A stretch of 64,000 bases of DNA, taken from Parazoarcus communis. Its GTDB lineage: Bacteria; Pseudomonadota; Gammaproteobacteria; Burkholderiales; Rhodocyclaceae. Shown piece by piece: positions 52,877 through 64,000 of the stretch. Location: positions 2,480,001 through 2,544,000 of the forward strand of contig NZ_CP022187.1 of NCBI RefSeq assembly GCF_003111645.1. The letters run 5' to 3'. The translations under genes were made by a program, and so were the position numbers. The first letter of the stretch is position 1. Each line of letters begins with the position of its first letter. The notes beneath the pieces are model-generated. The model made no database searches. It had not been told where the DNA came from and worked only from the letters and a program-made list of their open reading frames with translations.

Positions 52877-54519
52877 AGGGGAATGCGCTCGTCACCAATC
52901 AGGTGGCGGCGGTCGCGGATGATCGCGAGCGGCACGCCCTCGCGCACCACCGACCCGATGACACGCCCCTTGAGCGCGCCATCGCAGCCCATCTGTGTTG
53001 GCGACAGAAAGAAATCGGCTTCAGTCCAGTCGCTCGTCACCGTGAACCTGGGGTCGAGCCACGCCTGCGCCTGCAGCGCTTCCGCACACACGGCCACGGT
53101 GTACTGTCGGCCATGCCCGCCCTCGTGCGCTACGTAGGCGTTGAGATCCTCCGCCGCCTCGCGCAGGCTCGCGCCCCAGTAGTCCTGTTCCCACTCGCCA
53201 ACGGTGCCGGCCAGCCCCCCCGCGAAACCGTTGTAGGCGACATATTCGTAAGGGTGCAGATGCGCGAGCGCCGCGCCGTGGCCGAGCGCGAGTACGGCAC
53301 AGCATGCCGTCGCGAGGCGCCTGGCATGAGCGAGGCGCGCGGCATGAAACCATGCCTGCGTCAGCCCGATACCTGCAATCACCGCCAGCGGCGGCAACAG
53401 GAAGGTGAAGTGGCGGATGCCGTTGTACAGCGGCGGCGCTGCCAGCAAGGTGTATCCGAGCGGGACACAAGCGGCGAGAATCAGCGGCAGCCAGGGCAGC
53501 GCCAGCCGGCGGAAAACCGCCTTTCGCAGCAGCGGCAGCGTACGCAAGGCTGCAAGCAGCCCCAGCACCAGACCGAACAGAAAGAGCTCGGGCAGGCGCA
53601 CGAGCAGATACCAGGACAGGTAATACCCGGGAACGTCGCCGTTCTTCATCACCGTGCCACCAAGAATGGTGTCGAGTTCGAAGGAAAAGTGCGAGAACGC
53701 GGTCATCGCCTTCACGAGGTTGGCCGGAGACATCATCGCCCACGGCCAGAACACCCCCATGAGCACAAAGGCGATGCCGGCGGCCGGCAGCAGGGCGCGC
53801 AGCGAACGCCCGAAGAAGCGCAGGCGCGCGCCCAGTTCGTCAGCCCTGATCCAGGCCGCGACCATCATGCCGACGCCGAGATAGAACACCGCGAATACCG
53901 CCCCGACCCGAAGGCCGAAGGCACAGCCGATGGCAATGCCGAGCCCGATCACGTCAGCCCGCGCCGGGCGCGGCAAGCTGGGCAGGATGCGCACGATGAA
54001 CAGCAGGGACCACACCATCGTGGTCGCGAACGGGACATCCTTCGTATGGGTGAACATCGCCCCGGTCCACGCGCCGGTCAGCACCAGCACCACCAGCGCG
54101 GCAAGCGCGGCCGGCCCTCCAGCAAGCCGGCGCGCCAGCAGCCAGGTCCCGGCGAGCCCGCCCAGACCGAACACGGCCGACAGCAGATGGCGCAGGTCCC
54201 AGACATTGATGGACGGCAGCAGGCGCTCGAGCCCGGCCGCAATCAGGTCGAACAGGCCGCCATAGAGATAGAGGTTCTTGTACTCGAACGCGGCGTGATC
54301 GGTGAATCCCGAGCCGTAGAATGCGAGCAGCAGACGTCCGTAGACGTGCTGCACTTCTTCGTCGTTGCTGATGCCGTACTGGTTGAAGCTCAGCACAATG
54401 AAGACGCCGACAAACGCCAGCAACGCCCAACCCAGGTTGAGCGTCGACAACGCGCGCTCCGGGCCGGCAGCGGCCCGCGCGCCCGGACGGGCGACTGTTG
54501 TTACGCCTGCGCCGTTCAA
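52873..54519 (-). CDS. GT39-type membrane glycosyltransferase
   Basis: A 548-residue integral membrane protein with about ten to twelve hydrophobic segments and a C-terminal periplasmic part. The acidic motif ISNDEEVQHVYG in the first periplasmic loop (near residue 52) is the catalytic-type acidic site of PMT/ArnT-like enzymes, which use polyprenyl-phosphate sugars. The TTG start overlaps the GT2 stop (TTGA) with GAGGGG upstream, so it is translationally coupled. Acceptor unknown; lipid A or another surface glycan is likely. Confidence 0.85.
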   Translation of the reverse strand: MNGAGVTTVARPGARAAAGPERALSTLNLGWALLAFVGVFIVLSFNQYGISNDEEVQHVYGRLLLAFYGSGFTDHAAFEYKNLYLYGGLFDLIAAGLERLLPSINVWDLRHLLSAVFGLGGLAGTWLLARRLAGGPAALAALVVLVLTGAWTGAMFTHTKDVPFATTMVWSLLFIVRILPSLPRPARADVIGLGIAIGCAFGLRVGAVFAVFYLGVGMMVAAWIRADELGARLRFFGRSLRALLPAAGIAFVLMGVFWPWAMMSPANLVKAMTAFSHFSFELDTILGGTVMKNGDVPGYYLSWYLLVRLPELFLFGLVLGLLAALRTLPLLRKAVFRRLALPWLPLILAACVPLGYTLLAAPPLYNGIRHFTFLLPPLAVIAGIGLTQAWFHAARLAHARRLATACCAVLALGHGAALAHLHPYEYVAYNGFAGGLAGTVGEWEQDYWGASLREAAEDLNAYVAHEGGHGRQYTVAVCAEALQAQAWLDPRFTVTSDWTEADFFLSPTQMGCDGALKGRVIGSVVREGVPLAIIRDRRHLIGDERIPL

Positions 54520-55520
54520 CGCGTCTGCCCCTCGAAGCCGATGCGCTCCGACACCAGGTACAGCGGACGGGCCTTGACCTCGGTAAAGATGCGCCCGACG
54601 TATTCACCGAGCACGCCCAGGCTGATGAGCTGGATGCCGCCCATGAACAGCACTGCAACCATGATAGAGGCATAGCCTGGGACGTCGATGCCCCAGATCG
54701 CGGTGCGCAACACCAGCCACAGGCCGTAGCTGCCCGAAAGCGCTGCCATGCCAAGCCCGATCAGCGACCACACCCGCAGCGGCAAGGTGCTGAAGGCGGA
54801 AAACCCGTCGATTGCGTAGCGCAGCAGGCGCATCAAGGGCCACGCCGACGCCCCCGCAACCCGCTCGGCAGGCTCGAAATCCACGGTTTCCTGGCGAAAG
54901 CCCACCCAGCTGGTGATGCCCTTCATGAAGCGGGTCCGCTCCGGCAGGCTGTTGATGGCATCGACCACGGCACGGTCGAAGAGGCGGAAATCACCGCCGC
55001 CTTCGGCCAGCGCCACTTCGGACACACGCCTGAACAGATTGTAGAAACCCCGCGACAACTGCCGGCGCAGCCACGGATCCGTATCGCGCGAGCCGCGCAC
55101 CGCCGTCACCATCTGCGCACCGTCGCGCCAGCGCTCGAACATCTGCGGGATCAGCTCGGGCGGATGCTGGAGGTCGCCATCCATCAGCACCACCACGTCA
55201 CCGCCCGCAGCACGCAAGCCGGCGGCCATCGCGGCCTCCTTGCCGAAGTTGCGCGCAAAGCGAATGGCCCGCACCGCCGGATCCCGAACGCCGAGTGCTG
55301 CCACCTCGGCAAAGGTGGTGTCGCGGCTGCCGTCGTCGACAAACACCAGCTCGTAGCTGGCGAGCGGCATGGCATCCAGCACCTCGCACAGCCGTGCATG
55401 CAGCGCCGCCAGCGATCCGCTCTCGTTGTAGAGCGGAACCACCACCGAGAGCGACGCTCGACTCACCCCGGGCTCGACAGCGGGGGTGGCAAGAAGCGCA
55501 TTGAGATCAGGACGGGACAC
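54516..55520 (-). CDS. GtrB/DPM1-like GT2 polyprenyl-phosphate glycosyltransferase
   Basis: A membrane-anchored GT2 enzyme of about 334 residues. The catalytic domain has LSVVVPLYNESGSL, VFVDDGSRDTT and MDGDLQHPPE (DxD-type metal site), and two C-terminal membrane segments follow. It makes polyprenyl-phosphate sugar for use by the neighbouring GT39 enzymes. The start is unclear: GTG at 55520 is chosen because the longer frame (ATG at 55577 or 55601) adds a proline/arginine-rich stretch through a CCTCC-ACGC-GGAGG hairpin. Confidence 0.85.
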   Translation of the reverse strand: MSRPDLNALLATPAVEPGVSRASLSVVVPLYNESGSLAALHARLCEVLDAMPLASYELVFVDDGSRDTTFAEVAALGVRDPAVRAIRFARNFGKEAAMAAGLRAAGGDVVVLMDGDLQHPPELIPQMFERWRDGAQMVTAVRGSRDTDPWLRRQLSRGFYNLFRRVSEVALAEGGGDFRLFDRAVVDAINSLPERTRFMKGITSWVGFRQETVDFEPAERVAGASAWPLMRLLRYAIDGFSAFSTLPLRVWSLIGLGMAALSGSYGLWLVLRTAIWGIDVPGYASIMVAVLFMGGIQLISLGVLGEYVGRIFTEVKARPLYLVSERIGFEGQTR

Positions 55521-55619
55521 GATGGAAAACTCGCACGAAAAACCTCCACGCGGAGGAACATCACGTAAACGGGCCATCGGGCTCGCGCGTTGACCGAACA
55601 CCTGTTACAAGTGATTGCC

Positions 55620-56540
55620 ATGCCTGACTTTTTTTTGCGGCGCCCGATTGTGCTGTGCGCCGACGACTTCGGGCTCGCGCCCGGCGTCAGTGACGCGATT
55701 GCCGAACTGATTGTGGCCGGCCGACTGTCCGCCACCAGTTGCATGAGCAACTGTGGCGACTGGCGACGCGGTGCAGCGATCCTGCGCGAGACGGTTGCAA
55801 GCCATCCGGCGGATGTCGGACTGCATCTGACCTTGACCGACCACGCACCGCTCAGCCCCGCACGCGGCCTGGTTCACGGCGGGCACCTGCCGGCGCTGTC
55901 GCGCCTGCTGCCACGGGCCCTCGCCCGAGGCCTGCCCGCCGCGGCGGTCCGTGACGAGCTGCGCGCCCAGCTCGATGCATTTGAAGACCTGTGGAGCGCG
56001 CCGCCCGATTACATCGACGGCCATCAGCATGTACACCTGCTGCCCACGGTCCGCGAAGCGGTGGTGGATGAGCTAAGGCGACGTTATCCAGGCGGAAAGG
56101 TGTGGGTGCGCGATTGCGTCGAGCCTGCCGCACGCTGTGTTCGGCGTGGCGTCTCGGTGCCCAAGGCGCTGTTCATCAGCCAACTCGGGCGCGGGCTGCG
56201 TCGGCTCGGGCGCGAAGCCGGGCTGCCGATGAACGAGGGCTTTTCCGGGCTCCACGAGTTTGCTGCCGGACGTCCGTTTCGCGAGCGCATGCAAGCCTTC
56301 CTCAGCGGCCTTGGAACGCGGCCGATGGTGCATGTACACCCTGGACGCGTCGACGCCGCACTGCTCGCCTGCGACAGCCTCACGTCTCCGCGCGAGGCTG
56401 AGCTGACTTACCTTGCGGGAGACGAGTTTGCCGCCGACCTGGCAGCGGCTGACCTGCGCCTCGCACGCTTCAGCGAACTGAGCGCGCACATCGGCAAGGC
56501 GAGCAGTGCGCCCAGCGCAAGCGGCGGATCGATCAGGTAG
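55620..56540 (+). CDS. ChbG/YdjC-like carbohydrate deacetylase
   Basis: A 306-residue metal-dependent deacetylase. VLCADDFGLAPGVSDAI supplies the metal-binding Asp pair and catalytic acid; GLHLTLTDHAPL, DGHQHVHLLP and MVHVHPG provide the His residues. The family includes chitooligosaccharide deacetylase ChbG and hopanoid-biosynthesis HpnK. It is the only + strand gene in this glycan cluster, divergent from the GT2 gene. Its last 44 codons overlap the 3' end of the convergent membrane protein gene. Confidence 0.88.
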   Translation: MPDFFLRRPIVLCADDFGLAPGVSDAIAELIVAGRLSATSCMSNCGDWRRGAAILRETVASHPADVGLHLTLTDHAPLSPARGLVHGGHLPALSRLLPRALARGLPAAAVRDELRAQLDAFEDLWSAPPDYIDGHQHVHLLPTVREAVVDELRRRYPGGKVWVRDCVEPAARCVRRGVSVPKALFISQLGRGLRRLGREAGLPMNEGFSGLHEFAAGRPFRERMQAFLSGLGTRPMVHVHPGRVDAALLACDSLTSPREAELTYLAGDEFAADLAAADLRLARFSELSAHIGKASSAPSASGGSIR

Positions 56541-57034
56541 TCCCACAGATTGGGCGATGCCAGCAGCTGCAGGCGCCAGCCGACGAGCGCCAGCACCAGC
56601 GCAACGGCCACCACCCGGAACCGCGCCATCCACGCAAGCGCGGCCAGCGCGCCGGCCAGCAGCGGCAGCACGGGCGCGCCATAGCCCCAGAAATAGGGAT
56701 CGATCACGGTCAGGCCAAGCGCAGCCGGGTAGAACAGTACGCCGGTGAGGGCTGCCAGCGTGGCAAGCGCGCGACGCTCTCCATCGCGAAACGGCGCACA
56801 CAGCCCGGTGCGCGCGATGAAAAGCGCGGCCAGGACCACGACGGTCACCAGCGACAGCCCCGCAAACAGCCCGCGCAAGGCGGCAATCAGACTCACGCCC
56901 GCCACCGGCACACTGAGCGCACCCACCAGGATTGCGAGCACGCCCAGCGCGCGGGGCGTGCTGCGGCCGAGAGCGGGCACACACAGCGCGAGGGCGAGCG
57001 CCCAGCCCAGCGTGTCAATCAGGGGCGCGATCAC
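56408..57034 (-). CDS. small multi-pass membrane protein of the glycan cluster
   Basis: A 208-residue protein of mainly hydrophobic segments (about six) with a short arginine-rich C-terminus. I do not recognise the family; YFWGYGAPVLPLLAGAL is a distinctive stretch. The GTG at 57034 overlaps the stop of the sialidase-like gene, so it is probably co-translated with it. It overlaps the ChbG gene on the other strand by 133 bases. Confidence 0.7.
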   Translation of the reverse strand: MIAPLIDTLGWALALALCVPALGRSTPRALGVLAILVGALSVPVAGVSLIAALRGLFAGLSLVTVVVLAALFIARTGLCAPFRDGERRALATLAALTGVLFYPAALGLTVIDPYFWGYGAPVLPLLAGALAALAWMARFRVVAVALVLALVGWRLQLLASPNLWDYLIDPPLALGALLALPMCALSSLKRARRRSAAARSAANSSPAR

Positions 57035-58299
57035 AGCTTGCTCTCCAGCCAGGCACGGTTGAAACTCAGGTGGCGCACGAAACTGCGGTTCCAGGTGTAG
57101 ACGAGATGAAACTCGCCGGCATCGGTGCGGATCAGGTAGGGATAGTCGTACTGCCAGTTGCACGTGTCGCCGTGACGGCACAGTGCCTGCTCGGCGTTTG
57201 CCTCGACTTCAGCCGGCGTGGGGCCGGGCCCGAGCGCAGCCAGATCGCCGGCAAGCAAGGGGCGGAACTGATCGAGCGCGAGATCCTGCCCCAGAAAGTC
57301 CTGACGGTCTTCGAAGCGATGGATGGCGCGCCAGTGCGCACCGCGGTCCTCACTCACCAGCAGTGACAGACGCAGGCGTTCGTCCTCGGTATCGTTCGCG
57401 ACCGCGATCAGGCGACCGTCGTCCAGACGCAGCGCAGCCAGCGCCGAGTTGGGGTTGGGCAGATCGGTCAGTTGCGGCGCACTCCAGCTGCGCCCGCCGT
57501 CCGTCGTCTCGCTGCGCCACGCCCGCGGCGGGTGTTCGGCGCCATCGCGCATCAGCGCAATCGCGCGCTGCGCATCCTCGACCAGCACCACCGGCTGCAA
57601 GGTCCGGTGACCGTGATCCATGCGGATCTTGCGCTGCATCTCGCCCGTATCGGAGAGCACCAGCAGTTCGGCGAACTTGCCCGCAAGCTCGTGATACACC
57701 GGCACGCCGATCTCGCCGTTGTCGAAGAACACCGGCCCACCTTTGACCAGGGTGCTCAGGTTGATGAAGGGCGAAGTCACCAGGCGCGTGGCCGGCAACC
57801 AGCTGCGGCCAAGGTCGGGCGAGCGCATCAGGTTGATGTGGCTGGTCGCCCACCCGCCCATGGTCACGCTGACATAGATCACCCACAGTTCGCCGCGCGG
57901 GGTGACGAAAGCCACCGGATTGCCCATCTTGCGCACCAGCATTCCGGTATCGGCCGTCGTCTGTTCCGGCGAGGCAATGGCGTGCTGCTCGCCCCAGGCC
58001 AGCGCGCCCGTCTCGCGGTAGGCTGCGAAAATCTTGACGTCGGTGCTGCCCTCGCGCTCCCCACCGAACCACACCGAGAACAGGCGGCCGTCGGGCAGTG
58101 CCGCAATCGACGCTGCATGCACCCGGGGCGGCGTTGCAGCATTCACGAGCGCGCTGCGCAGATAGGGCTCGGCCTCAGCACCGGCATGCACGGACGGCGG
58201 CACGAAGCCAGGGGCGGCCGTACCGGAAAAACCCGGCCAGGCCACCCAGGCCGTGAGCAGGCAGATCAGCCCGCAGCCCAGCCAGCGCCCTGCGCTCAT
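57031..58299 (-). CDS. sialidase-like beta-propeller protein
   Basis: A 422-residue exported or membrane-anchored protein. An N-terminal hydrophobic segment (LGCGLICLLTAWVAWPGF) is followed by a six-bladed propeller with three Asp-box repeats: SPDLGRSW, TDGGRSW and SEDRGAHW. Several exo-alpha-sialidase-type residues are present (Arg in VHAASIAALPDGRLF), but the full catalytic set was not verified, so glycosidase activity is uncertain. It overlaps the GT39 gene upstream (ATGA) and the membrane protein gene downstream, placing it firmly in the glycan operon. Confidence 0.85.
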   Translation of the reverse strand: MSAGRWLGCGLICLLTAWVAWPGFSGTAAPGFVPPSVHAGAEAEPYLRSALVNAATPPRVHAASIAALPDGRLFSVWFGGEREGSTDVKIFAAYRETGALAWGEQHAIASPEQTTADTGMLVRKMGNPVAFVTPRGELWVIYVSVTMGGWATSHINLMRSPDLGRSWLPATRLVTSPFINLSTLVKGGPVFFDNGEIGVPVYHELAGKFAELLVLSDTGEMQRKIRMDHGHRTLQPVVLVEDAQRAIALMRDGAEHPPRAWRSETTDGGRSWSAPQLTDLPNPNSALAALRLDDGRLIAVANDTEDERLRLSLLVSEDRGAHWRAIHRFEDRQDFLGQDLALDQFRPLLAGDLAALGPGPTPAEVEANAEQALCRHGDTCNWQYDYPYLIRTDAGEFHLVYTWNRSFVRHLSFNRAWLESKL

Positions 58300-59924
58300 T
58301 GCGCCACCACCCGGAGCAGGAAGACCTGCGACAGCGTGTCCGGACGCTTTGCCGGATTGAGAAAACGCGCATTCAGACGGGTCACGCGGAAATCCGGGTT
58401 ACTGGCCAGCACTTCGGCACGCAGGCCTGCCGCCTCCACCACCTCACGTCCGGAGGCCGAGGTGTAGAGCACGACCGGCGCGCTCATCGCCTGCAACTGT
58501 GCAAGCGTCAGGGTCGGTGTCAGCCGGGCGGTGGTGAAATCGAAACTGCCCGCCCGCCCCTGCTCCTCGAGGTAGTACACCGACGCGGGGTCGAGCGCGA
58601 GTCGTTCGACCGCTTCACCCAGCACGGTACCCGCCTGATAGCGCAACAGTTGCGGGTAGAAATTCCACGCCAGCAGGAAATTGAACACCACACCAGCGGC
58701 CACCGACGCCAGCACCACGCGCGCGCCGCCGGAGCGACTCAGACTCAGCACCACACCCGCCACCAGCAAGGCCACGGCGCCAGCCATCACGCCCCAGCCA
58801 AGCGGCGAAAACGCCCAGCCGTTGATCGCCACGGCGAGCAATGCAAGCACCAGAATGGCAAGGAACTGGACCGCCCACACTCCGCGCGTCGCAGGCCGTT
58901 CGATCCGCGGCGCAAGCCAGTTGGCGAGCACGATGGAGAACAGCGGCAGCAGGATGTTGAGGTAATGCGGCAGCTTGAACTGCGAAGCGGAAATGATCGC
59001 GAACAGCACGACGATCGTTCCCAATGTGAGCATTTCCTCGCCGGGCTGAGGACGCAGCCTGCCGCGCAACACGCGCAGCCCCTGCGACCACAGGGCCACA
59101 AGGGTCAGAAACGACCACGGCAGGAAGGCCCACAGGAAGGTATGAACGAAGAACAGCGGGTCCTCGGCGCCGGCATTGCCGAAGCGCTCGCCCGCGAGCC
59201 GCTCGAAGTTCTGCGACCACAGGATGAAGCGCACCCCGTCGGCACCGAACTGCTGGTAGTAGGCAAACAGCACCGGCGCCGCAAACACCAGCACGATCAG
59301 CGGCAGGGCCAGCCAGCGCGGGTCGAACAGACGCGCCCAGTCACGCCGGTAGAGCAGGTGCAGGAAGACGGCGATGCCCGGCATTGCCACCCCAATCATG
59401 CCCTTGGTCGCAAAGCCGAGCGCGAGTCCCAGCCCTGCCAGCACGAGATTGCGCCAGCGCCCGCCGGCAACGAACTCGGCCAGCTGCCAGATGGCGAACA
59501 TGATCGACCCGGTCAGCAGCGCGTCCATGCGGACGTCGTTGTTGGCAAGAATGAAGGCGATTGCGCTGGCGAGAATCAGGCCCGCCAGCCGACCGACCTC
59601 GGCCGAGTGCAGCAGACGTCCGAGACGTGCCGTGGAATACACCGCGAGCACCGAAAACAGCAGCGACGGCAGCTTGTAGGCAAAGGTGCTGACGCCGAAG
59701 ACCTTGAACGACAGGGCCGCGAGCCAGAACAGCAGGTGCGGCTTGTCGAGGTAGTCGTGGCCCTGGGTGATCAGGCGCAGCCAGTCTCCCGATACATGCA
59801 TGTGCAGCGCAATGCCGGCGTGATGCGCCGAGTCATTGTTCATCAGCGGGACCATGGCACCGCCGATGTACACCACAAGCAACAGCAGATAGCAGGCCAG
59901 CGTGCTGCGTGCGTCCAGCCGCAC
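58296..59924 (-). CDS. ArnT-like GT39 glycosyltransferase
   Basis: A 542-residue multi-pass inner-membrane enzyme. The first periplasmic loop has MNNDSAHHAGIALHM followed by GHDYLDKPHLLFWL, the ArnT/PMT pattern with an acidic catalytic site. Such enzymes transfer aminoarabinose or another sugar from undecaprenyl phosphate to lipid A or glycans. The GTG at 59924 has GGAG eight bases upstream, within the last codons of the epimerase gene; the longer frame would overlap the epimerase by 80 bases. Confidence 0.88.
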   Translation of the reverse strand: MRLDARSTLACYLLLLVVYIGGAMVPLMNNDSAHHAGIALHMHVSGDWLRLITQGHDYLDKPHLLFWLAALSFKVFGVSTFAYKLPSLLFSVLAVYSTARLGRLLHSAEVGRLAGLILASAIAFILANNDVRMDALLTGSIMFAIWQLAEFVAGGRWRNLVLAGLGLALGFATKGMIGVAMPGIAVFLHLLYRRDWARLFDPRWLALPLIVLVFAAPVLFAYYQQFGADGVRFILWSQNFERLAGERFGNAGAEDPLFFVHTFLWAFLPWSFLTLVALWSQGLRVLRGRLRPQPGEEMLTLGTIVVLFAIISASQFKLPHYLNILLPLFSIVLANWLAPRIERPATRGVWAVQFLAILVLALLAVAINGWAFSPLGWGVMAGAVALLVAGVVLSLSRSGGARVVLASVAAGVVFNFLLAWNFYPQLLRYQAGTVLGEAVERLALDPASVYYLEEQGRAGSFDFTTARLTPTLTLAQLQAMSAPVVLYTSASGREVVEAAGLRAEVLASNPDFRVTRLNARFLNPAKRPDTLSQVFLLRVVAQ

Positions 59925-59926
59925 GC

Positions 59927-60934
<1,008 letters not shown>

Positions 60935-61016
60935 GATGTCTATGCAATGGATGACAGGAATGCGGCGATTATCTCATGAGCGTCATGACGATTGCCCTTC
61001 GATCATGTCACGCCCT

Positions 61017-61022
61017 TATACT
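61017..61022 (+). promoter_or_regulatory. candidate -10 box (TATACT) for waaA
   Basis: TATACT lies 28 bases before the waaA ATG. The nearest -35-like TTGCCC is 19 bases upstream, slightly too far, so it is a weak or tentative promoter in the epimerase/waaA divergent gap. Confidence 0.35.
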
Positions 61023-61049
61023 TTCGCCGTCCCATCATTCCCGGCCCCG

Positions 61050-62309
61050 ATGCTGCAACGCCTGCCCTACTCCCTGCTGTGGTTGCTCGCCCTTCCCCTC
61101 GTCCTGCTCCGCCTGCTGTGGCGCGCGCGCAAGCAGCCCGCCTACCTCCGCCACGTGAGGGAACGCTTCGGCAGCTACGGCGTTCGCGCACCGGGCCCGA
61201 CGATCTGGGTTCACGCGGTATCGGTCGGCGAAACACGGGCCGCCGAGCCCTTGCTCCGCGCCCTGCTGGCACGCTGGCCCGAGCACACCATCGTGCTCAC
61301 GCACATGACCCCGACCGGGCGCGCAACCTCGAAGTCCCTGTTTGCCGACGAGGCCCGGATCCTGCGCGTCTATCTGCCCTACGACCTCGGCTTTTTCGTC
61401 GAACGTTTTCTGCGCCACTTTCACCCGGCCTTCGGCGTGATCATGGAAACCGAGTTGTGGCCCAACCTGCTCGCCGTGTGCCATCGGCGCAGTATTCCGG
61501 TGCTGCTCGCCAACGCCCGCCTGTCCCCGCGCTCCGCAAGTCGCTATGCCCGCTTCCCGTCACTGACCGGTCTCACCCTCGGCGCCCTCAGTGCCATCGG
61601 TGCCCAGACCGCCGCCGATGCGGCACGCCTGTCAGCGCTCGGCGCGCGCCGTGTCAGCATTACCGGCAACATCAAGTTCGACATGACCCCGCCCGACGAG
61701 GTCCCCGCGCTGGCGCACATCTTTCGCACCCGTTGCGGCACACGGCCGATCCTGCTTGCCGCGAGCACGCGCGACGGTGAGGAGGCCCTGTTGCTGGATG
61801 CCTTTGCCCGTCTCGCGCCGCCCGAGGTCCTGCTGGTGATCGTACCCCGCCACCCGCAGCGCTTCGATGAGGTCGGCGCGCTCGTGCAGTCGCGCGGGCT
61901 GACGCTGCAGCGGCGCAGCGACAACGCCCCAGTGGACAGCGATACCCGGATCTGGCTGGGTGACTCGATGGGCGAGATGTTTGCCTACTACGCAGCTGCA
62001 GATGTGGCGCTGATCGGCGGCAGCTGGCTGCCGCTCGGCGGACAGAATCTGATTGAAGCCTGCGCGGTGGGCACCCCAGTGCTGGTCGGCCCGCACACGT
62101 TCAACTTCGAGCAGGTTGCGCAACAGGCCATCGAACTTGGTGGCGCAGCACGCCTGGAAACACTCGAGCAGGGCGTGCACAGCGCGCTCGACCTGATCGC
62201 CGACGCCGACCGGCGCAATGCAATGTCACGGGCGGGGCTCGACTTTGCCGCCATCAACCGCGGCGCAACCGCACGCACGGTAGAGCTGCTCGCGGAGATG
62301 ACCGCCTGA
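61050..62309 (+). CDS. waaA: 3-deoxy-D-manno-octulosonic acid (Kdo) transferase
   Basis: A 419-residue GT-B enzyme with one N-terminal membrane anchor (LLWLLALPLVLLRLLW). It adds Kdo residues to the lipid A precursor on the inner face of the inner membrane, using CMP-Kdo. Key segments: VSVGETRAAEPLL with the catalytic Glu, METELWPNLL, and GGSWLPLGGQNLIEACAVGTPVLVGPHTFNFEQ. Essential for lipopolysaccharide, consistent with the adjacent glycan cluster. The ATG at 61050 gives the family's usual start; upstream sequence is not conserved. Confidence 0.95.
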   Translation: MLQRLPYSLLWLLALPLVLLRLLWRARKQPAYLRHVRERFGSYGVRAPGPTIWVHAVSVGETRAAEPLLRALLARWPEHTIVLTHMTPTGRATSKSLFADEARILRVYLPYDLGFFVERFLRHFHPAFGVIMETELWPNLLAVCHRRSIPVLLANARLSPRSASRYARFPSLTGLTLGALSAIGAQTAADAARLSALGARRVSITGNIKFDMTPPDEVPALAHIFRTRCGTRPILLAASTRDGEEALLLDAFARLAPPEVLLVIVPRHPQRFDEVGALVQSRGLTLQRRSDNAPVDSDTRIWLGDSMGEMFAYYAAADVALIGGSWLPLGGQNLIEACAVGTPVLVGPHTFNFEQVAQQAIELGGAARLETLEQGVHSALDLIADADRRNAMSRAGLDFAAINRGATARTVELLAEMTA

Positions 62310-62345
62310 GCTGCCGTGGCGCCGGCCATCAGGCCAGCGCAGGGC

Positions 62346-63706
<1,361 letters not shown>

Positions 63707-63710
<4 letters not shown>

Positions 63711-64000
63711 GGACAACTCCGTCCGGTCAGCACGAAATGCGCGCCCGTGGAGTCCGACACGGGCTCCAGCGTGGCGTCGTTGGCGTCGGCAAGCTCCCGG
63801 GCAATATACAGCCCGAGGCCGGTACCTTTGGCGTGCGTGGTGAAGAAGGGCTCGAACAGGTGGGCGCGGGTGTTCTTGTCCAGCCCCGGTCCGTCATCCT
63901 GCACATGCAAGCGTACGCAGCCGTCCGCGCCCACGTCTGCGCGGATGCGCACCGAGCCCGGCTGGGCAGAGCAGTAGCGGCGAGCGTTGCCCAGCAGGTT
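63707..64000 (-). CDS. pilS: sensor histidine kinase PilS, C-terminal part
   Basis: The last 97 codons of a histidine kinase whose 5' end lies beyond the window. The ATP-binding domain is seen: N box NLLGNARRYC, G1 DDGPGLD, F box FEPFFTTH and G2 GTGLGLYIARELAD. Given the overlap with pilR it is PilS, the membrane sensor that phosphorylates PilR. The His box and membrane segments are outside the window. Confidence 0.9.

Noticed and set aside
52843-54675. 610-codon + strand open frame across the GT39 gene
   Set aside because: Highly charged, repetitive Gln/Arg/His composition typical of antisense frames; the opposite strand encodes a clear membrane glycosyltransferase.

Overview
The window is high-GC chromosomal DNA, densely packed on both strands. 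Gene content (PilS/PilR, DUF1840, YheS-type ABC-F, NdvB-type glucan synthase, an ars operon with acr3 and arsDA, many LysR regulators) fits a free-living betaproteobacterium, most likely Rhodocyclales (Thauera/Azoarcus-like). That placement is inferred from gene families and base composition, not from a marker gene. I saw no rRNA, tRNA, complete insertion sequence or CRISPR array.

1-14.9 kb: ordinary metabolic and regulatory genes. These are yheS, a sodium:alanine-type symporter, a LysR/YbfB-type MFS divergent pair, a type II haloacid dehalogenase, a LysR/D-amino-acid dehydrogenase divergent pair, and a YkgJ-type cysteine-cluster protein. A PAS-PAS-GGDEF-EAL c-di-GMP enzyme overlaps by ATGA a UvrD-like helicase with an altered Walker A. 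An Asp/Glu racemase gene appears frameshifted near its start.

14.9-19 kb: a SigZ-like ECF sigma factor, a decayed rhodanese, a small OsmC protein and, convergent, a large OsmC-YcaO fusion.

19.2-21.5 kb: a tight three-gene cassette (unknown protein, GT4 glycosyltransferase, TIR/deoxyribosyltransferase-like protein) with GTGA overlaps at both junctions. This is the best candidate here for an undescribed system.

21.7-32.8 kb: a Crp/Fnr regulator, DUF1840, a shortened CsbD, DUF3309, then an almost 9-kb cyclic beta-1,2-glucan synthase gene (ndvB) behind a strong hairpin.

32.8-37.4 kb: a complete arsenic operon, arsR-arsC1-arsC2-acr3-arsD-arsA.

37.5-50.6 kb: LysR and the pirin/DoxX/WrbA-like genes. 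Next comes a seven-gene leftward operon: DeoR regulator, ABC importer (binding protein, two permeases, ATPase), GpdQ/CpdA-like phosphodiesterase and HAD phosphatase. It has two near-identical palindromic operators at its head and probably takes up and hydrolyses a phosphodiester. An alpha/beta hydrolase, an EamA exporter/LysR pair and an orphan ParA-like ATPase follow.

50.7-64 kb: a truncated, multiply frameshifted GAF-PAS-GGDEF pseudogene. Then a leftward, overlapping surface-glycan cluster (epimerase, GT39, sialidase-like, membrane protein, GT2, GT39, GtrA) with a ChbG deacetylase on the opposite strand. Divergent waaA and the leftward pilS-pilR pair close the window; pilS runs off the end.
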